Positions 18,115 to 28,081 of a stretch of DNA of 64,000 bases are shown piece by piece (positions within the stretch are counted from its first letter, which is position 1; each line of letters opens with the position of its first letter). Under the pieces are notes generated by a model. That model was not told where the DNA came from. It saw only the letters and a program-made list of their open reading frames with translations, and ran no database searches. The stretch covers positions 1-64,000 of the forward strand of contig NZ_JAYGHM010000028.1 of the NCBI RefSeq assembly GCF_034931125.1, given 5' to 3'. The translations under genes and the position numbers were made by a program. Source of the stretch: Rivularia sp034931125 (lineage in GTDB: Bacteria; Cyanobacteriota; Cyanobacteriia; Cyanobacteriales; Nostocaceae).

Positions 18115-18312
18115 TATAAACAAGCTGGCAGTTAAAACCGCGACTATACAAACAAAGTCCATCTGCATGCACTTTCTCAAATAACCCGCGCAGGCGGTGA
18201 ATCTAGTTGGCGGTGTCGGTTTCCGTCCCGCCAAACTAGTGAACCCGGAGGGGTTTTGCCTGTGTAGCCGCGACTTACAGTCGCCAGGTAGGCTTATTTC
18301 CTCATATATCAA
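18115..18312. repeat. Cluster of dispersed palindromic repeats
   Basis: The spacer between the rhodanese and glycosyltransferase genes holds AACCCGCGCAGGCGG, a hairpin with arms CTAGTTGGCGG (18203-18213) and CCGCCAAACTAG (18228-18239), and GCGACTTACAGTCGC (about 18272). These are repeat-family pieces seen elsewhere in the window. An open frame across them on the minus strand is not a gene. Confidence 0.6.
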
Positions 18313-18372
18313 TTCGGATTGCTATAGTAAGTATTTAAGGGATTTATTTGATATTTGATAATTGATTTGAAA

Positions 18373-19128
18373 ATGTCCTCAGTTTCAATAATAATTCCTA
18401 CTTTTAACGAAGAAAGTTCTCTAAATAATACTTTGCGTCAACTTACTTTACTTTCACCACCACCACGGGAAATTATTGTAGTTGATGGTGGTAGCGAAGA
18501 TGAAACCGTGAAAGTTGCAGAATCCGCTTTTAAGTCTTTTCCATTAACGATAAAAACACAAGTTTTGCAATCTCAAGGTTGCGGACGCTCGGTACAAATG
18601 AACTATGGTGCGAAGCAAGCAACTGGAGATCTTTTATGCTTTCTTCATGCAGATACCCGCGTACCTGATGATGTAATTGGTTTAATTGAGAAAACTTTGA
18701 CCGACCCAACCGTTGCTTGTGGCGGGTTTATTTCTTTGATGATTGGTTCTCAAACTACTCGCTGGGGTACTTCGCTGCACAATTATCTTAAAACTTATTA
18801 CGCCCCATTGTTATTTAAACCTCATTTATTTTTAAAAGGTTTACGGTTGTTATTCGGCGATCAGGTAATGTTTTGTCGTCGTAATGACTTTTGGGAGTGC
18901 GGTGGTTTTGATGAAGCGTTACCAATTATGGAAGATGGAGATTTGTGTCTCAAACTTGTACATAAGGGAAGAATATACTTAGTAAATCGCGTGGTGCAAA
19001 GTTCAGACCGTCGTGTTGCACTTTGGGGTGCTTGGAAGGCAAATGCCATTTATCTATACATCGGCTTTCTCTGGGGTATAGGTGTAAATACAAACTATCT
19101 CAAACAGTTTTATCGGGATATTCGCTGA
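18373..19128 (+). CDS. Family 2 glycosyltransferase, TIGR04283 (arsenosugar-type)
   Basis: 251 residues from the ATG at 18373 (MSSVSIIIPTFNEES); an upstream in-frame start at 18355 adds only MIIDLK. It is a GT-A fold enzyme: IIVVDGGSEDETV is the nucleotide-sugar site, LCFLHADTRVPDD supplies the DxD-type metal motif, and FWECGGFDEALPIMEDGDLCLKL is the acceptor/catalytic region. The family is associated with arsenosugar biosynthesis in cyanobacteria, but the actual sugar acceptor is not proven. A C-terminal hydrophobic stretch (AIYLYIGFLWGIGVNT) may anchor it to the membrane. Confidence 0.9.
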   Translation: MSSVSIIIPTFNEESSLNNTLRQLTLLSPPPREIIVVDGGSEDETVKVAESAFKSFPLTIKTQVLQSQGCGRSVQMNYGAKQATGDLLCFLHADTRVPDDVIGLIEKTLTDPTVACGGFISLMIGSQTTRWGTSLHNYLKTYYAPLLFKPHLFLKGLRLLFGDQVMFCRRNDFWECGGFDEALPIMEDGDLCLKLVHKGRIYLVNRVVQSSDRRVALWGAWKANAIYLYIGFLWGIGVNTNYLKQFYRDIR

Positions 19129-19428
19129 TTTACATTTAATATATGAAGTTTTATCACAAAAATTGTCAGTAACAAAATATTTTAGAAGTTACAGACGTAT
19201 TAGTTATTAGCGAGTTGAATAAGGTAATTACACTTATATGAGAATGAAGTAGATTGTTTTGTCGTTACTAACAATAGGTTAATTTTAGCTTGTTGTTGAA
19301 TGATTTGTATCGCTATTATCTTGTATATTTTAAGACAAAAATATCTAATGTTTAGCACGTTGTAGCTACATTTAGATTTGTCTTTGTTCGCTAAATATTC
19401 ACACTGAAGAACAGGAAATAAACAGAAA

Positions 19429-21153
19429 ATGAAAATTAGTAAGATTGTTTGTAGTTTAGCGATCGCAACAACTTTATTGACCGGAATCTCATTTAAAGCC
19501 AGTGCTAATCAACCTTTAGGTATAGTTACTCGCAGAAGCGAAGTTCAGCCAGAAGGAAGCGCACGGGAAATTCAAGGTACATTTGTTCTAGAAAACGTCA
19601 CAGAATATCCTTTAATACTACAAATACAGCCTCTTGAAACTAGATCGTATAACTTTAAATTTAGTGAAGAAAAATTACTGCTCAAACCAGGTCAATCAGC
19701 ACCAGTAAAATTTCAAGGTGCGATTACTCAGGATGGAAAATGGCAAATTAATGTGGAAATTAAACAGCTAAGTGAAGAAGGTGTACTTGCAGGAAGACAT
19801 ACTGTCGATTTGTATTTCTTAGTCAAAGAAGGGAAATATCAAGTTTCTACTTATGAAAAGTTATTTCTGACTCCTGATGTGCGAGATTCTCAATTAGGCA
19901 ATTCTTTTGAATCATCTATGGATGATGGCTCTATACCCCGCGCACCGCAAACAATAAAGCGTCCGCGCATGGAACAATTATTAGAGATGGATAGAGAAGC
20001 CATCTTAAAAATACCCACAGAAACTGGAGGAAAAGAAGGACGTAGTACCGAACCGATTAGAACTATTAAACCGGGATTAATTAGACAACCAATTATTAAA
20101 CCTAATCCTATATTTAAGCCTAATTCCGATACCAACCGTCTCAAAGCGACAACTATTAATGCAAAAGGTCGTTTCTCTTGGAAAGGTACAGATAACCAGT
20201 TGCATTCTGCTTTTGGATGGAGAGTACGTGCATGGCAAAAAGATGGTAGTAGCTGGAAAAAAGTTGCAGAGGATTGGATACAGTCTAACGGTTCTTGGCA
20301 ATTGCAATTCCCTAAATCTTCAGGGACTGTAAAATTCCAGTACGTTGCTTTTAACGATTTCTTTACACCGCAAAATTCTTCTGGAGATACCTATCGTTGG
20401 GTTGGACCTCAAAGAAGCAGTATCAGTACCAACCATGATGAAGGTGGTTGGTTTGCAGATACAGCGAATGGTGCAGTGAGAGGTTTAGGTGAAATCTACG
20501 ACGAGGGAATGAATCTTTGGTCTAAGCTCTATTGGAATGGGGGAATTAATCCTTTACGGAAGAAGTCCATCGACGTGGTTTTTCCTAACACCACCTATGA
20601 TTGTGGAAATGGAAGCGGTAATCCTTGGAGTTGTGCGAATACTGGAGGTAAAATTTGGCTGATTCCGTCTCATGCAACTCGTAATGGAGTGATGCAGCAC
20701 GAATTATCCCATCAAATCAACTATGAATATTGGAATAATAAACTACCTCCCAACTCTGGTGGTTCTCATAGTTTAGGTAGCTGCTACACTCCTGGGTTAG
20801 CCTTAACTGAAGGATTCGCTAACTTTATGGTTTTCTGGACGCAAGCACCGAGAAACTCTGCTCCAAGTGCTGGTTTTGATTTTGAAGTAGAGAACCCCGC
20901 ATTTGCTTGTAAAAATCCCTTGGGTCGTAACGAGTCCTGGGTTGCATCAACTTTCTGGGATTTACACGATACCCGCGCTGATGGTAAAGATAATCTCTGG
21001 TTTAATCATGAAGGTGCAGTTCCCGGAATTTATTTGCGTACAGGAAAGAAAGATAGCATGGCAGATTTCCATGAGATTTACCGTAATGCTGCGAACCCCG
21101 AACATCGCACCATTATTGACGATATATTCAGGCAAAATTATATCATTCCGTAA
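19429..21153 (+). CDS. Secreted HExxH zinc metallopeptidase-like protein
   Basis: 574 residues. A signal peptide (residues 1-26, ending KASA) is followed by a beta-rich domain (about 30-145), a Pro/Lys-rich linker (about 165-240) and a C-terminal enzymatic-looking domain. HELSH starts near residue 424 and is followed about 35 residues later by LTEGFANFM, whose Glu fits the third zinc ligand of a gluzincin-type peptidase. Several Cys (YDCGNGSGNPWSCAN, GSCYTPG) may form disulfides. I do not recognise the exact family. Expected location: periplasm or exterior. It is monocistronic with a hairpin terminator. Confidence 0.8.
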   Translation: MKISKIVCSLAIATTLLTGISFKASANQPLGIVTRRSEVQPEGSAREIQGTFVLENVTEYPLILQIQPLETRSYNFKFSEEKLLLKPGQSAPVKFQGAITQDGKWQINVEIKQLSEEGVLAGRHTVDLYFLVKEGKYQVSTYEKLFLTPDVRDSQLGNSFESSMDDGSIPRAPQTIKRPRMEQLLEMDREAILKIPTETGGKEGRSTEPIRTIKPGLIRQPIIKPNPIFKPNSDTNRLKATTINAKGRFSWKGTDNQLHSAFGWRVRAWQKDGSSWKKVAEDWIQSNGSWQLQFPKSSGTVKFQYVAFNDFFTPQNSSGDTYRWVGPQRSSISTNHDEGGWFADTANGAVRGLGEIYDEGMNLWSKLYWNGGINPLRKKSIDVVFPNTTYDCGNGSGNPWSCANTGGKIWLIPSHATRNGVMQHELSHQINYEYWNNKLPPNSGGSHSLGSCYTPGLALTEGFANFMVFWTQAPRNSAPSAGFDFEVENPAFACKNPLGRNESWVASTFWDLHDTRADGKDNLWFNHEGAVPGIYLRTGKKDSMADFHEIYRNAANPEHRTIIDDIFRQNYIIP

Positions 21154-21181
21154 TTGAATTACACATAGCATAGTTCTTGTG

Positions 21182-21210
21182 GGATGGGCTTGCAGCCCAT
21201 CCTTTGTTAT
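21182..21210 (+). terminator. Hairpin terminator after the secreted metallopeptidase gene
   Basis: A perfect 9-bp stem GGATGGGCT / AGCCCATCC with a three-base loop, followed by TTTGTTAT. It is 28 bp past the stop codon. Confidence 0.7.
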
Positions 21211-21393
21211 ATTTATTACTAATTTAATTCAAAGTTAACAATAATATAATTAAGTTTTACCGTTTAGAATCATTACTTTCAACGATTTCCTCTTAAATCA
21301 ATATTCTCTGACAAATGTAAATATTAAAACCTTTAAGATGTCTTAAAAATCACAAAATAATGCTAGCATTCCCAAGTTACCTTTTGTAGGAAT

Positions 21394-21957
21394 ATGAAAA
21401 CAAATCAACTTGATTTGTTCTCACCATCGGAAATTGATTCTGCAATTAGCAGAACTCCCGTGTTATTGATGGATGTGAAAGCTTTAAAAAAATGGAAAAA
21501 GCAAATATCCGCTCATCAACAACAAGTGAGAACAAGCGAACCAGTATTGCAAGTTGCTTTATTTGAAGTATCTTCAGCGCACGTTGACCCAGATACAATA
21601 GATCCGTTTGAATTAAAACCTTGTTCGCTGTCATTTTATCGACTACCAGCAGACAGTCCGGGTCAAGCTTGTCTTTACTTTGTTATAGATATGGCCGCAA
21701 ATTTACTGCTGTATGTTGGGGAAACCTGTAAATCTAATCACAGATGGAAAGGAATCCACGATTGCAAACGATACATTGAAAAGTATCAAGATTTGCATTA
21801 TCAATACGGTTTAAAGACAGCAGTTAACATCGCTTTTTGGTGGGATGCACCTGATTCTACCAGACCCCGACAACAGTTAGAATTAGCGCTAATTCAAAAA
21901 TGGAAATCCCCTTTTAACAAAGAAAATTGGAAGCTTTGGGGACAACCGTTTGGGTGA
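21394..21957 (+). CDS. GIY-YIG-like nuclease-domain protein
   Basis: 187 residues. The N-terminal 90 residues are of unknown type. The C-terminal half has the order expected of a GIY-YIG fold: GQACLYFVIDMAANLLLYVGET (LYFV and LYVG as the two short strands), a following Arg in HRWKGIHDC, and a late Glu/Asn region (QLELALIQKWKSPFNKENW), the EALIxKWxxPFNK pattern common in this family. Inferred role: structure-selective or repair nuclease. A GGAAT element lies upstream of the ATG. It is alone in its transcription unit. Confidence 0.78.
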   Translation: MKTNQLDLFSPSEIDSAISRTPVLLMDVKALKKWKKQISAHQQQVRTSEPVLQVALFEVSSAHVDPDTIDPFELKPCSLSFYRLPADSPGQACLYFVIDMAANLLLYVGETCKSNHRWKGIHDCKRYIEKYQDLHYQYGLKTAVNIAFWWDAPDSTRPRQQLELALIQKWKSPFNKENWKLWGQPFG

Positions 21958-22090
21958 GTCAGTTATCAGTTATCAGTACAAAATATTAACCTTGTACCTT
22001 AAATAATCGGCTGATAAATGGTTTTGAGTTTCAATTTCTAATTTCTTCTTTTTTTGCCCATCTTTATTTTTACCGATCGCTGATAACTGC

Positions 22091-22807
22091 TCACTGTTTA
22101 TAAGCCATTCGCAAACTTTGTACGAGAATGACAAGAGAAGCGATCGCCATTATTCCACCCCAAAACCAGTAAGGTAAAAACAATTGTTGCTGTATTTGTC
22201 CTGTATCGGAAACTCCTAAAGGTCCTGCGGTACGGGTAAACAAATAATCGAGTTGATGGTAAGTACTTATACAGGCTTGTACTCCCAAGAATTGAATGCT
22301 AAATCCTTGAAACCAGCGGTTTGCTTTTAAGCCGATACCCAGGATAATTAAACCTAACAGCGAAATTACGGTTATTCCGAACAAGGAACGTACCCAAATT
22401 AATACTGATAAGAGCAGAACTCCACCTAGTATTTTCAAACTTAAACTTGCTGTTTTGAAACTGCGGGATGCCAAAATTAACATACCTCCTGCAATCGGAG
22501 GTCCCATCGGTCCAGCAGCAGCTACAAAGGCTCGACCAATTGGCCCGAATCTACTGCTATATTGTGCAAAACCAGAACCATTCGCAAAAATTTGCAGTTG
22601 ACGAAAGTCTCCTCCTAATAGTATGGCTGCTAACCCGTGACCCATTTCGTGGAACCAAGTAGCCAGAATGGAGAATGGGTATAGAATATAACCTCCATAG
22701 GGTATTTGCCATAGTGCGATCGTCGCTACAGCCGCTCCAATTAACCACCATATTCCGATACGGTCAACACTGGTGTTTAGTTTAGATTCTAGTGTTTTAA
22801 GATCCAT
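22091..22807 (-). CDS. M50-family (site-2-protease-like) membrane metallopeptidase
   Basis: 238 residues, about five or six membrane helices. The zinc motif HEMGH is at residues 53-57 inside a hydrophobic segment (SILATWFHEMGHGLAAILLGG), as in M50B-like peptidases. A second motif near the middle (VAAAGPMGPPIAGGM) resembles the conserved GPxxN/G region. M50 proteases cut transmembrane segments of regulators, but this short subfamily has no assigned substrate. Monocistronic. Confidence 0.85.
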   Translation of the reverse strand: MDLKTLESKLNTSVDRIGIWWLIGAAVATIALWQIPYGGYILYPFSILATWFHEMGHGLAAILLGGDFRQLQIFANGSGFAQYSSRFGPIGRAFVAAAGPMGPPIAGGMLILASRSFKTASLSLKILGGVLLLSVLIWVRSLFGITVISLLGLIILGIGLKANRWFQGFSIQFLGVQACISTYHQLDYLFTRTAGPLGVSDTGQIQQQLFLPYWFWGGIMAIASLVILVQSLRMAYKQ

Positions 22808-22989
22808 GCCATTTTGGGGATGTTTTTTTACTTTGCAACTTTACGTACCGCAAACTAATAATAGAAAACCGGGATAAGAAAAAAACGGAGGAAAATTAAC
22901 TGCTTGCGTATGTATATATATTATAAATATTGAGGGAGAATTGTTTGGTCATGGGTGCGGCTACCTACACCGCACCGAGAAGCATCTAA

Positions 22990-23109
22990 TAGTAGTTCAC
23001 TACTGGTTTGTCCCATAAAAAATGCCGGGAGAGGGGGAAGAGGGGGGAGAAAAAACTTTCTGTTTTTAGGATACACCCATCAGAATTAATGGGACAGACC
23101 ACTACTACT
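22990..23109. mobile_element. Foldback (MITE-like) element
   Basis: Left end AGTAGTTCACTACTGGTTTGTCCCAT and right end ATGGGACAGACCACTACTACT are imperfect inverted repeats about 25 bp long. The interior (about 70 bp) is a purine-rich GGGAGAGGGGGAAGAGG stretch and has no coding capacity. No matching transposase is in the window. Confidence 0.5.
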
Positions 23110-23248
23110 CCACCACATTAAATATGATGGGTAACGCTCTCGTAGTGCGTTCACGAAGTGTGCGCGAAGCGCAAGCTTCTAGCTCGCTCGTGGTAGCCAG
23201 CGAGCGGGACGCTCGCACTACCATAACTTCTCAGAACTTATGTGGTGG

Positions 23249-23275
23249 ACTACTACTACTACTACTACTACTACT
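23249..23275. repeat. ACT trinucleotide repeat, nine units
   Basis: Nine perfect ACT units, next to a CACCACATTAATTTTG motif that recurs near 23110 and 59836. The position is intergenic, and slippage would change copy number. Confidence 0.9.
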
Positions 23276-23335
23276 TCACCACATTAATTTTGCGGGGTAA
23301 GAAATTTGTAGTGGGAGCGTCTCGCTCCCTGATGG

Positions 23336-23671
23336 NNNNNNNNNNNNNNNNNNNNNNNNNNNNNNNNNNNNNNNNNNNNNNNNNNNNNNNNNNNNNNNNN
23401 NNNNNNNNNNNNNNNNNNNNNNNNNNNNNNNNNNNNNNNNNNNNNNNNNNNNNNNNNNNNNNNNNNNNNNNNNNNNNNNNNNNNNNNNNNNNNNNNNNNN
23501 NNNNNNNNNNNNNNNNNNNNNNNNNNNNNNNNNNNNNNNNNNNNNNNNNNNNNNNNNNNNNNNNNNNNNNNNNNNNNNNNNNNNNNNNNNNNNNNNNNNN
23601 NNNNNNNNNNNNNNNNNNNNNNNNNNNNNNNNNNNNNNNNNNNNNNNNNNNNNNNNNNNNNNNNNNNNNNN
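23336..23671. other. Assembly gap (336 N)
   Basis: Unresolved sequence flanked by related repeats; the gap may hide further copies. Confidence 0.99.
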
Positions 23672-23905
23672 TAAATTCGTAGTGCGTGTGCGCGAAGCGC
23701 AAACTTCTAGCTCGCTCGTTACAACCAGCGTTAACGTGAATCTGCTGTCTTCGGCACACGCACTACCCAAACCCCTCATAACTCTCCGCTATTTCTAATT
23801 TTCAGGCTTAACTGAACGGTATTGACTTATAAGCACAAAAAGTATAAATTAATTATTAGAGTGATGGATAAACGTTAAAACTAAAAAACTCCTAACTCCT
23901 AACTT

Positions 23906-25837
23906 TTAAAACGGATTGTAAATCACGGAGAAATATAAACCGTTTTCTTGCAACGTGTCTTTTTCCCCTTCCAGTTTAATTAAGGGAATTCCCCAGTCAA
24001 AGCGGGCTGTGAGTCGCTGTTGCAGTTGCAGACGCAATCCCAATCCTAAAGAAAATAAAGTATTGTCGGTTGCACTACCCAAATCTTCTCTACCTCCTCG
24101 GTTCCAAGCGGTACCAAAGTCTACAAAGGGAGCAAGTTGCAAAAGATTGTTTTCTCCGGAAAAACGAGCAATGGGAAATCTGACTTCGGCTGATGCAAAA
24201 ACGGCATTATCTGCAAGCAAAGCATCTTGACGGTATCCTCTAACACTTTCTTGTCCGCCGATGCCAATTTGCTCTAAAGGTACTAAGGGTCGGTCTGCTA
24301 GCTGTACATCTCCCCGTAATAATAGCAGGGTATCTGGTGCCAAAAGACGTACCCACTGGGCTTGTCCTCTCCAAGCAAAAAATCGACTATCGGGAGATAT
24401 GTTGTTAATTGTGGAATCAAGAGCGTCTAATCCAATGCTGAACTGAGAACGTAAAGCGAAGACTTGGCTGCTGTTGCGATTTGTCCAATCTTGGAAAAAA
24501 CGCACCGCACTAATGCGCGTTCTTCCATCTTCGTCTGCACCGGGGGAATTCGGGAAGGGAATTTCGCCGTTAAATAAGCTGGCTTTACTTTCTCGACGAC
24601 TAGCTGTTAAACCTAAAGCAAATTCTTTGGTGGGTGTTTGTACTATGGGCTGACGTAGCGATAGTTCGTAATAACGAGACTTTGATTGAATATCAAGGAC
24701 ATTAAAGGGACTTTCAATTACGTCACTATCGGAAATACCGTAGCTAAATCCTAATGTCCCGTTGCGAGGATTTAGGGGCAAAGTATAGTTAAAATCGAAA
24801 GCGTTGCTACCGTCAGTATTACTATAACCCGCATTGATACCGTCACCGAAGCCGAACAAGTTAGCTTCACTGACCTGAATTTGACGGCGAAAACTTCCTA
24901 CTGCTGGCGATCGCCCGTTATCCAAGCTCAGTTGCGTGTTAAAGGTCTTTGTTTCTCTAATACTTATCTCTAATAAACTTTCTCCAGTGCGAGTTCCAGC
25001 AGAAAGTTCGGCTGAAAGCTTATCTATTAAAGGGTTAAGCTGCAACAGTTGTAATGTTTCAAGCAGTTTTTCACGATTGAGAGGTTTCTTTGTACCGCGA
25101 GCAATGCGAGAACGAATATATCCAGAATTTAATCTGCGATTTCCACTGATTTTAATATCTTCTAATCCACCTTCGATTATTTCAATTTCAACTGTACCGT
25201 CTTGAAACTTCTGAGGTGGAATCAAAGTTCCGCTGGTGATATATCCTTTGTCAAGGTACTTTTGGGTAATTTGCGATCGCAGTTGCAAAATTTCGGCGAA
25301 GGTGATCGGACGGTTGGTATAAGATTTCGTAATTTCATCAAAATCTTTCTCACTAAAAACTGTACTTCCTTTAATGATAAATTTATTTACAATAACTGTT
25401 TGAGGAAGTCCTTCGGGTGCTTCGGGTGTGGTAGGAGTAATGTCAGGTAGCAACTCTTCGGGTGGTGGTAAAGTCGGGATGTTTGGTTCCGGTAGCGGTT
25501 GAGTTGATGGCGGCTTGGTGGTATCTTGAGGAGAAGATTGGCGGCGCTGCGGTATTTGGGCAATGGGATATTTAAATAAGATATCTGCATTTGCAGATTG
25601 CTGGGAAGATAAATTAGAAGTTAAACTATCTAAGATTTCTTTGTTTCGTTGAATAGCACTCTTTAACCTAACTGCTTTTGAAGCAGGATAAGATTTTCGA
25701 TCTAACTGAGATACTTCTGTTTGTTTAATTTCTTCGGCTTTAAGTGGTTTTACTAAAGTCATGCTAGATAGAAGAGCAAAACTTAAACACTGACAGCATT
25801 TATAACCATTTGAGAATAAAAAATATTTAGCAATCAT
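23906..25837 (-). CDS. TpsB/ShlB-FhaC-type outer-membrane transporter
   Basis: 643 residues. A signal-like N-terminus (about 1-34), a Pro-rich linker (about 110-150, EPNIPTLPPPEELLP), a POTRA domain (about 150-225, IIKGSTVFSEKDFDEI) and a C-terminal 16-strand barrel region (about 300-643). The typical signature (RGYRQDALLADNAVFASAEVRFP) is present, and the last residue is Phe (YNPF), as required for outer-membrane insertion. In two-partner secretion such proteins export a large TpsA exoprotein. No TpsA gene lies beside it, so it may serve a distant partner or an Omp85-like function. The upstream gene in the same direction is a response regulator. Confidence 0.94.
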   Translation of the reverse strand: MIAKYFLFSNGYKCCQCLSFALLSSMTLVKPLKAEEIKQTEVSQLDRKSYPASKAVRLKSAIQRNKEILDSLTSNLSSQQSANADILFKYPIAQIPQRRQSSPQDTTKPPSTQPLPEPNIPTLPPPEELLPDITPTTPEAPEGLPQTVIVNKFIIKGSTVFSEKDFDEITKSYTNRPITFAEILQLRSQITQKYLDKGYITSGTLIPPQKFQDGTVEIEIIEGGLEDIKISGNRRLNSGYIRSRIARGTKKPLNREKLLETLQLLQLNPLIDKLSAELSAGTRTGESLLEISIRETKTFNTQLSLDNGRSPAVGSFRRQIQVSEANLFGFGDGINAGYSNTDGSNAFDFNYTLPLNPRNGTLGFSYGISDSDVIESPFNVLDIQSKSRYYELSLRQPIVQTPTKEFALGLTASRRESKASLFNGEIPFPNSPGADEDGRTRISAVRFFQDWTNRNSSQVFALRSQFSIGLDALDSTINNISPDSRFFAWRGQAQWVRLLAPDTLLLLRGDVQLADRPLVPLEQIGIGGQESVRGYRQDALLADNAVFASAEVRFPIARFSGENNLLQLAPFVDFGTAWNRGGREDLGSATDNTLFSLGLGLRLQLQQRLTARFDWGIPLIKLEGEKDTLQENGLYFSVIYNPF

Positions 25838-26090
25838 AATAACAGGTAAATGAACACCTGGACAACATAAAGGAAACCGTAGTTACCGGGGTAAGAAGTG
25901 TAACATTACTCTTGTAACTGAAGATTCAGCGATTTACCTCGTTGATTTTACCAACATCTAGGTTGCTGTATATGAAAACTTTAATTTATGGGTATTATGA
26001 TGCTCTGCTCTATTAATCAACTGTTCGTAGTAAAGATAGATTTTAACCTTAAGATGTTCTGAGTTAAAGTTCTTACTAGAAGTGTAGTAT

Positions 26091-26780
26091 TTAATCAATT
26101 AAACCGACTTCTGTCGCCCTATTCCTAGTGATTATACGGAGGTTTTTACCTTGATGTTTTAATTGTTCACTATCAATACCTAAAGCTTCTTGCAAGTTAA
26201 ACCAATAATGACGCACCATCCGCTCGGATACGCTAATATGTTGAGCGATCGCTTTATCCTGCAATCCTTCTTGATAAGCTAAACTTAGTAATCTTGACCA
26301 CTCTGGTTTTTCTTGCAATCCAAAATTTATACAAGGAATATCTTTAATATGAGTGATTCCCTGTAAAGCCCATCTGATTCTAGTTAACATCTCTTCTACA
26401 GTCTCGCTTTTATCTACTACCGTAAAACCTCCACAATGAGAATCAATCTCATATTTCATCCGGACTAAAGTTTTAATATGAGCGCTTTGAATGACAATAT
26501 TTAATTGGGGATAGTGTTGAACTATCTGCTTGAGCATCTGCATCCCTGTTTCAACATTCGCGTTCCTTCCAGACTGATGTGATATATAAATATCCATAAT
26601 TAATAAGTCAGGCTTAAATGTTGAGATTTGATTTAAAGCATTTTCGGCGGTTTTGGCTGTAATAATTTCTACATTTGGATATGTAGAGGACAGGATGTTG
26701 AATATTCCATACAAACACAATTCATGATTGTCAATCAACAAAATTTTGCGCGGTAATTTTTCTGATAAATTCTGGTTCAT
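26091..26780 (-). CDS. Response regulator with LuxR-type HTH output
   Basis: 229 residues. Receiver domain about 10-130: acidic Asp17 in LLIDNH, phosphoacceptor Asp63 in LLIMDIY, and the conserved Lys124 in VVDKSE. Output domain about 160-215 (LLSLAYQEGLQDKAIAQHISVSERMVRHYWFNLQEALGI) fits a helix-turn-helix of the NarL/LuxR type. The family binds DNA upon phosphorylation by a histidine kinase, but no kinase is adjacent. It lies 254 bp upstream of the TpsB gene on the same strand and could regulate it (inference). Confidence 0.87.
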   Translation of the reverse strand: MNQNLSEKLPRKILLIDNHELCLYGIFNILSSTYPNVEIITAKTAENALNQISTFKPDLLIMDIYISHQSGRNANVETGMQMLKQIVQHYPQLNIVIQSAHIKTLVRMKYEIDSHCGGFTVVDKSETVEEMLTRIRWALQGITHIKDIPCINFGLQEKPEWSRLLSLAYQEGLQDKAIAQHISVSERMVRHYWFNLQEALGIDSEQLKHQGKNLRIITRNRATEVGLID

Positions 26781-27052
26781 AATCGGTTACTAAGATTTCA
26801 AAACGAGTGATAGCTTAATTGCTCAAATCGTGTTTAGATATCATTGGTCTAGGAATTTAATTCATTTGATATTGATAAACTCATAAATTTAGATTCTGCT
26901 CACAACCCAACATTTACTTTTGAATTTGTCTAAAATACGCAATGTATTTAGCAAAAACCTCTTTAGATGTTTCAGAAGTAAATCAGGAATTTTCTGTAAA
27001 TCGTAACAAAACTTTACAAATAAATTCTGAAGAATACTTATTACCAGGATGT

Positions 27053-27538
27053 TTAGAACACAAAAGCGATAAATTGCCACAAAATAATAATTATCAACAG
27101 ATCCAGGATGATAGTTATAGCGGCTTTCAAATAGCGATCGCGACTAATTTTCCAGCCAGAGAACAGTAATACACCCAGTAACCGCAGCGAATATAATTGT
27201 AAAGGGAAAAATATTAAACCAATCACAGCACAGCGAAAAGCTCGCTCCAGCGTTTCATCTGCGGGTGAGATTTTGTCAAATTCATCATCAGTATCATCAT
27301 CAAAAGTCTGGAATGGAATATTGGTAGCTGTAAGAATATCAATTGCATTATTCATATCTGCACGACGCACTTTCAACTTAATCCAGCCTACAGCAACGCT
27401 TAAATGCCATGCAAAATTTGTCGTTGCTTCATCCGCAAGCAGACAGCTTATTCTTGCAGCTTTTAATTGCTGTTCCGCAAGGGATGCTTCAATGGAATTT
27501 GTAAAAGTTGCGATCGTTACAAGCTCGTCGTTATTCAT
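27053..27538 (-). CDS. DUF2007-domain membrane protein
   Basis: 161 residues. The N-terminal 70 residues match the DUF2007 pattern (ELVTIATFTNSIEASLAEQQLKAARISCLLADE ... VGWIKLKVRRADMNNAIDIL), a small ferredoxin-like fold predicted to bind or sense a signal. The C-terminal third has two hydrophobic helices (VIGLIFFPLQLYSLRLLGVLLFSG and TIILDLLIIIILWQFIAFVF). Function unknown. An AGAGGGG element precedes the ATG. Confidence 0.82.
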   Translation of the reverse strand: MNNDELVTIATFTNSIEASLAEQQLKAARISCLLADEATTNFAWHLSVAVGWIKLKVRRADMNNAIDILTATNIPFQTFDDDTDDEFDKISPADETLERAFRCAVIGLIFFPLQLYSLRLLGVLLFSGWKISRDRYLKAAITIILDLLIIIILWQFIAFVF

Positions 27539-28018
27539 ATTTTACCCCTCTGATTAACTATTTATTTAGCAACTCCAACAGATGTTTTTCATATCAGAAA
27601 TACTTAAGTAAAAAAAATATTGCCTCCAAAAATATATTATTGCAGAATTTACGTAGGCTTTAGTTGAGTGCTAATTCTAAATACTGTAGGTATTTATGAA
27701 AAAAGTTTGATATAAATTACGACTTATGTAAACGTAACTATAAATTATTTATTCCAGACTTGCAAAATCCTTGATTTCTTAAAACATCGGGCTTAACACA
27801 AGCTAAAAAAATATTCTTTGTCTAAGTATAAAGTCAAATAAAAATCAGAAAAAGCATTTTTTACAAGTATTTATACTTTTTAATTTTTAGCCTAATATCA
27901 GCTTTAATTCAATAGATTAGATACATTTATATAGGTATTTTATCCTGAGTATTTATCTATATTTTTTATATTCAGAGGTATTTAAGATTACTTTAAAGCC
28001 CGATTTTTATTGTTAGAA
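27539..28018. other. A+T-rich spacer, nothing recognised
   Basis: About 480 bp between divergent genes. No repeats or open frames of note are seen; it must hold the promoters of both neighbours. Confidence 0.55.
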
Positions 28019-28081
28019 ATGAAAGTGTCAGGTAAAAATCAGGTGCGTTTGCCGAACTCATTTACAGGAGAAAAATTACTC

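Larger units (their letters stand above)
22808..23905. other. Repeat-rich spacer with assembly gap
   Basis: About 1.1 kb. It contains a foldback element (22990-23109), direct copies of a GCGCGAAGCGCAA / CTTCTAGCTCGCTCG repeat on both sides of the gap (near 23172 and 23688), an ACT trinucleotide run and 336 N (23336-23671). Frames that run through the N are not genes. Confidence 0.8.

Noticed and set aside
18094..18312. Minus-strand frame in the rhodanese-glycosyltransferase spacer
   Set aside because: It consists of dispersed palindromic repeats with no protein-like sequence.
23242..23779. Open frames on both strands through the N run near 23.3-23.7 kb
   Set aside because: They are translations of unknown bases plus repeat sequence and carry no protein signature.
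26942..27169. 75-residue plus-strand frame
   Set aside because: It overlaps the 3' part of the DUF2007 gene by about 117 bp and has no recognised motif or strong ribosome-binding site.
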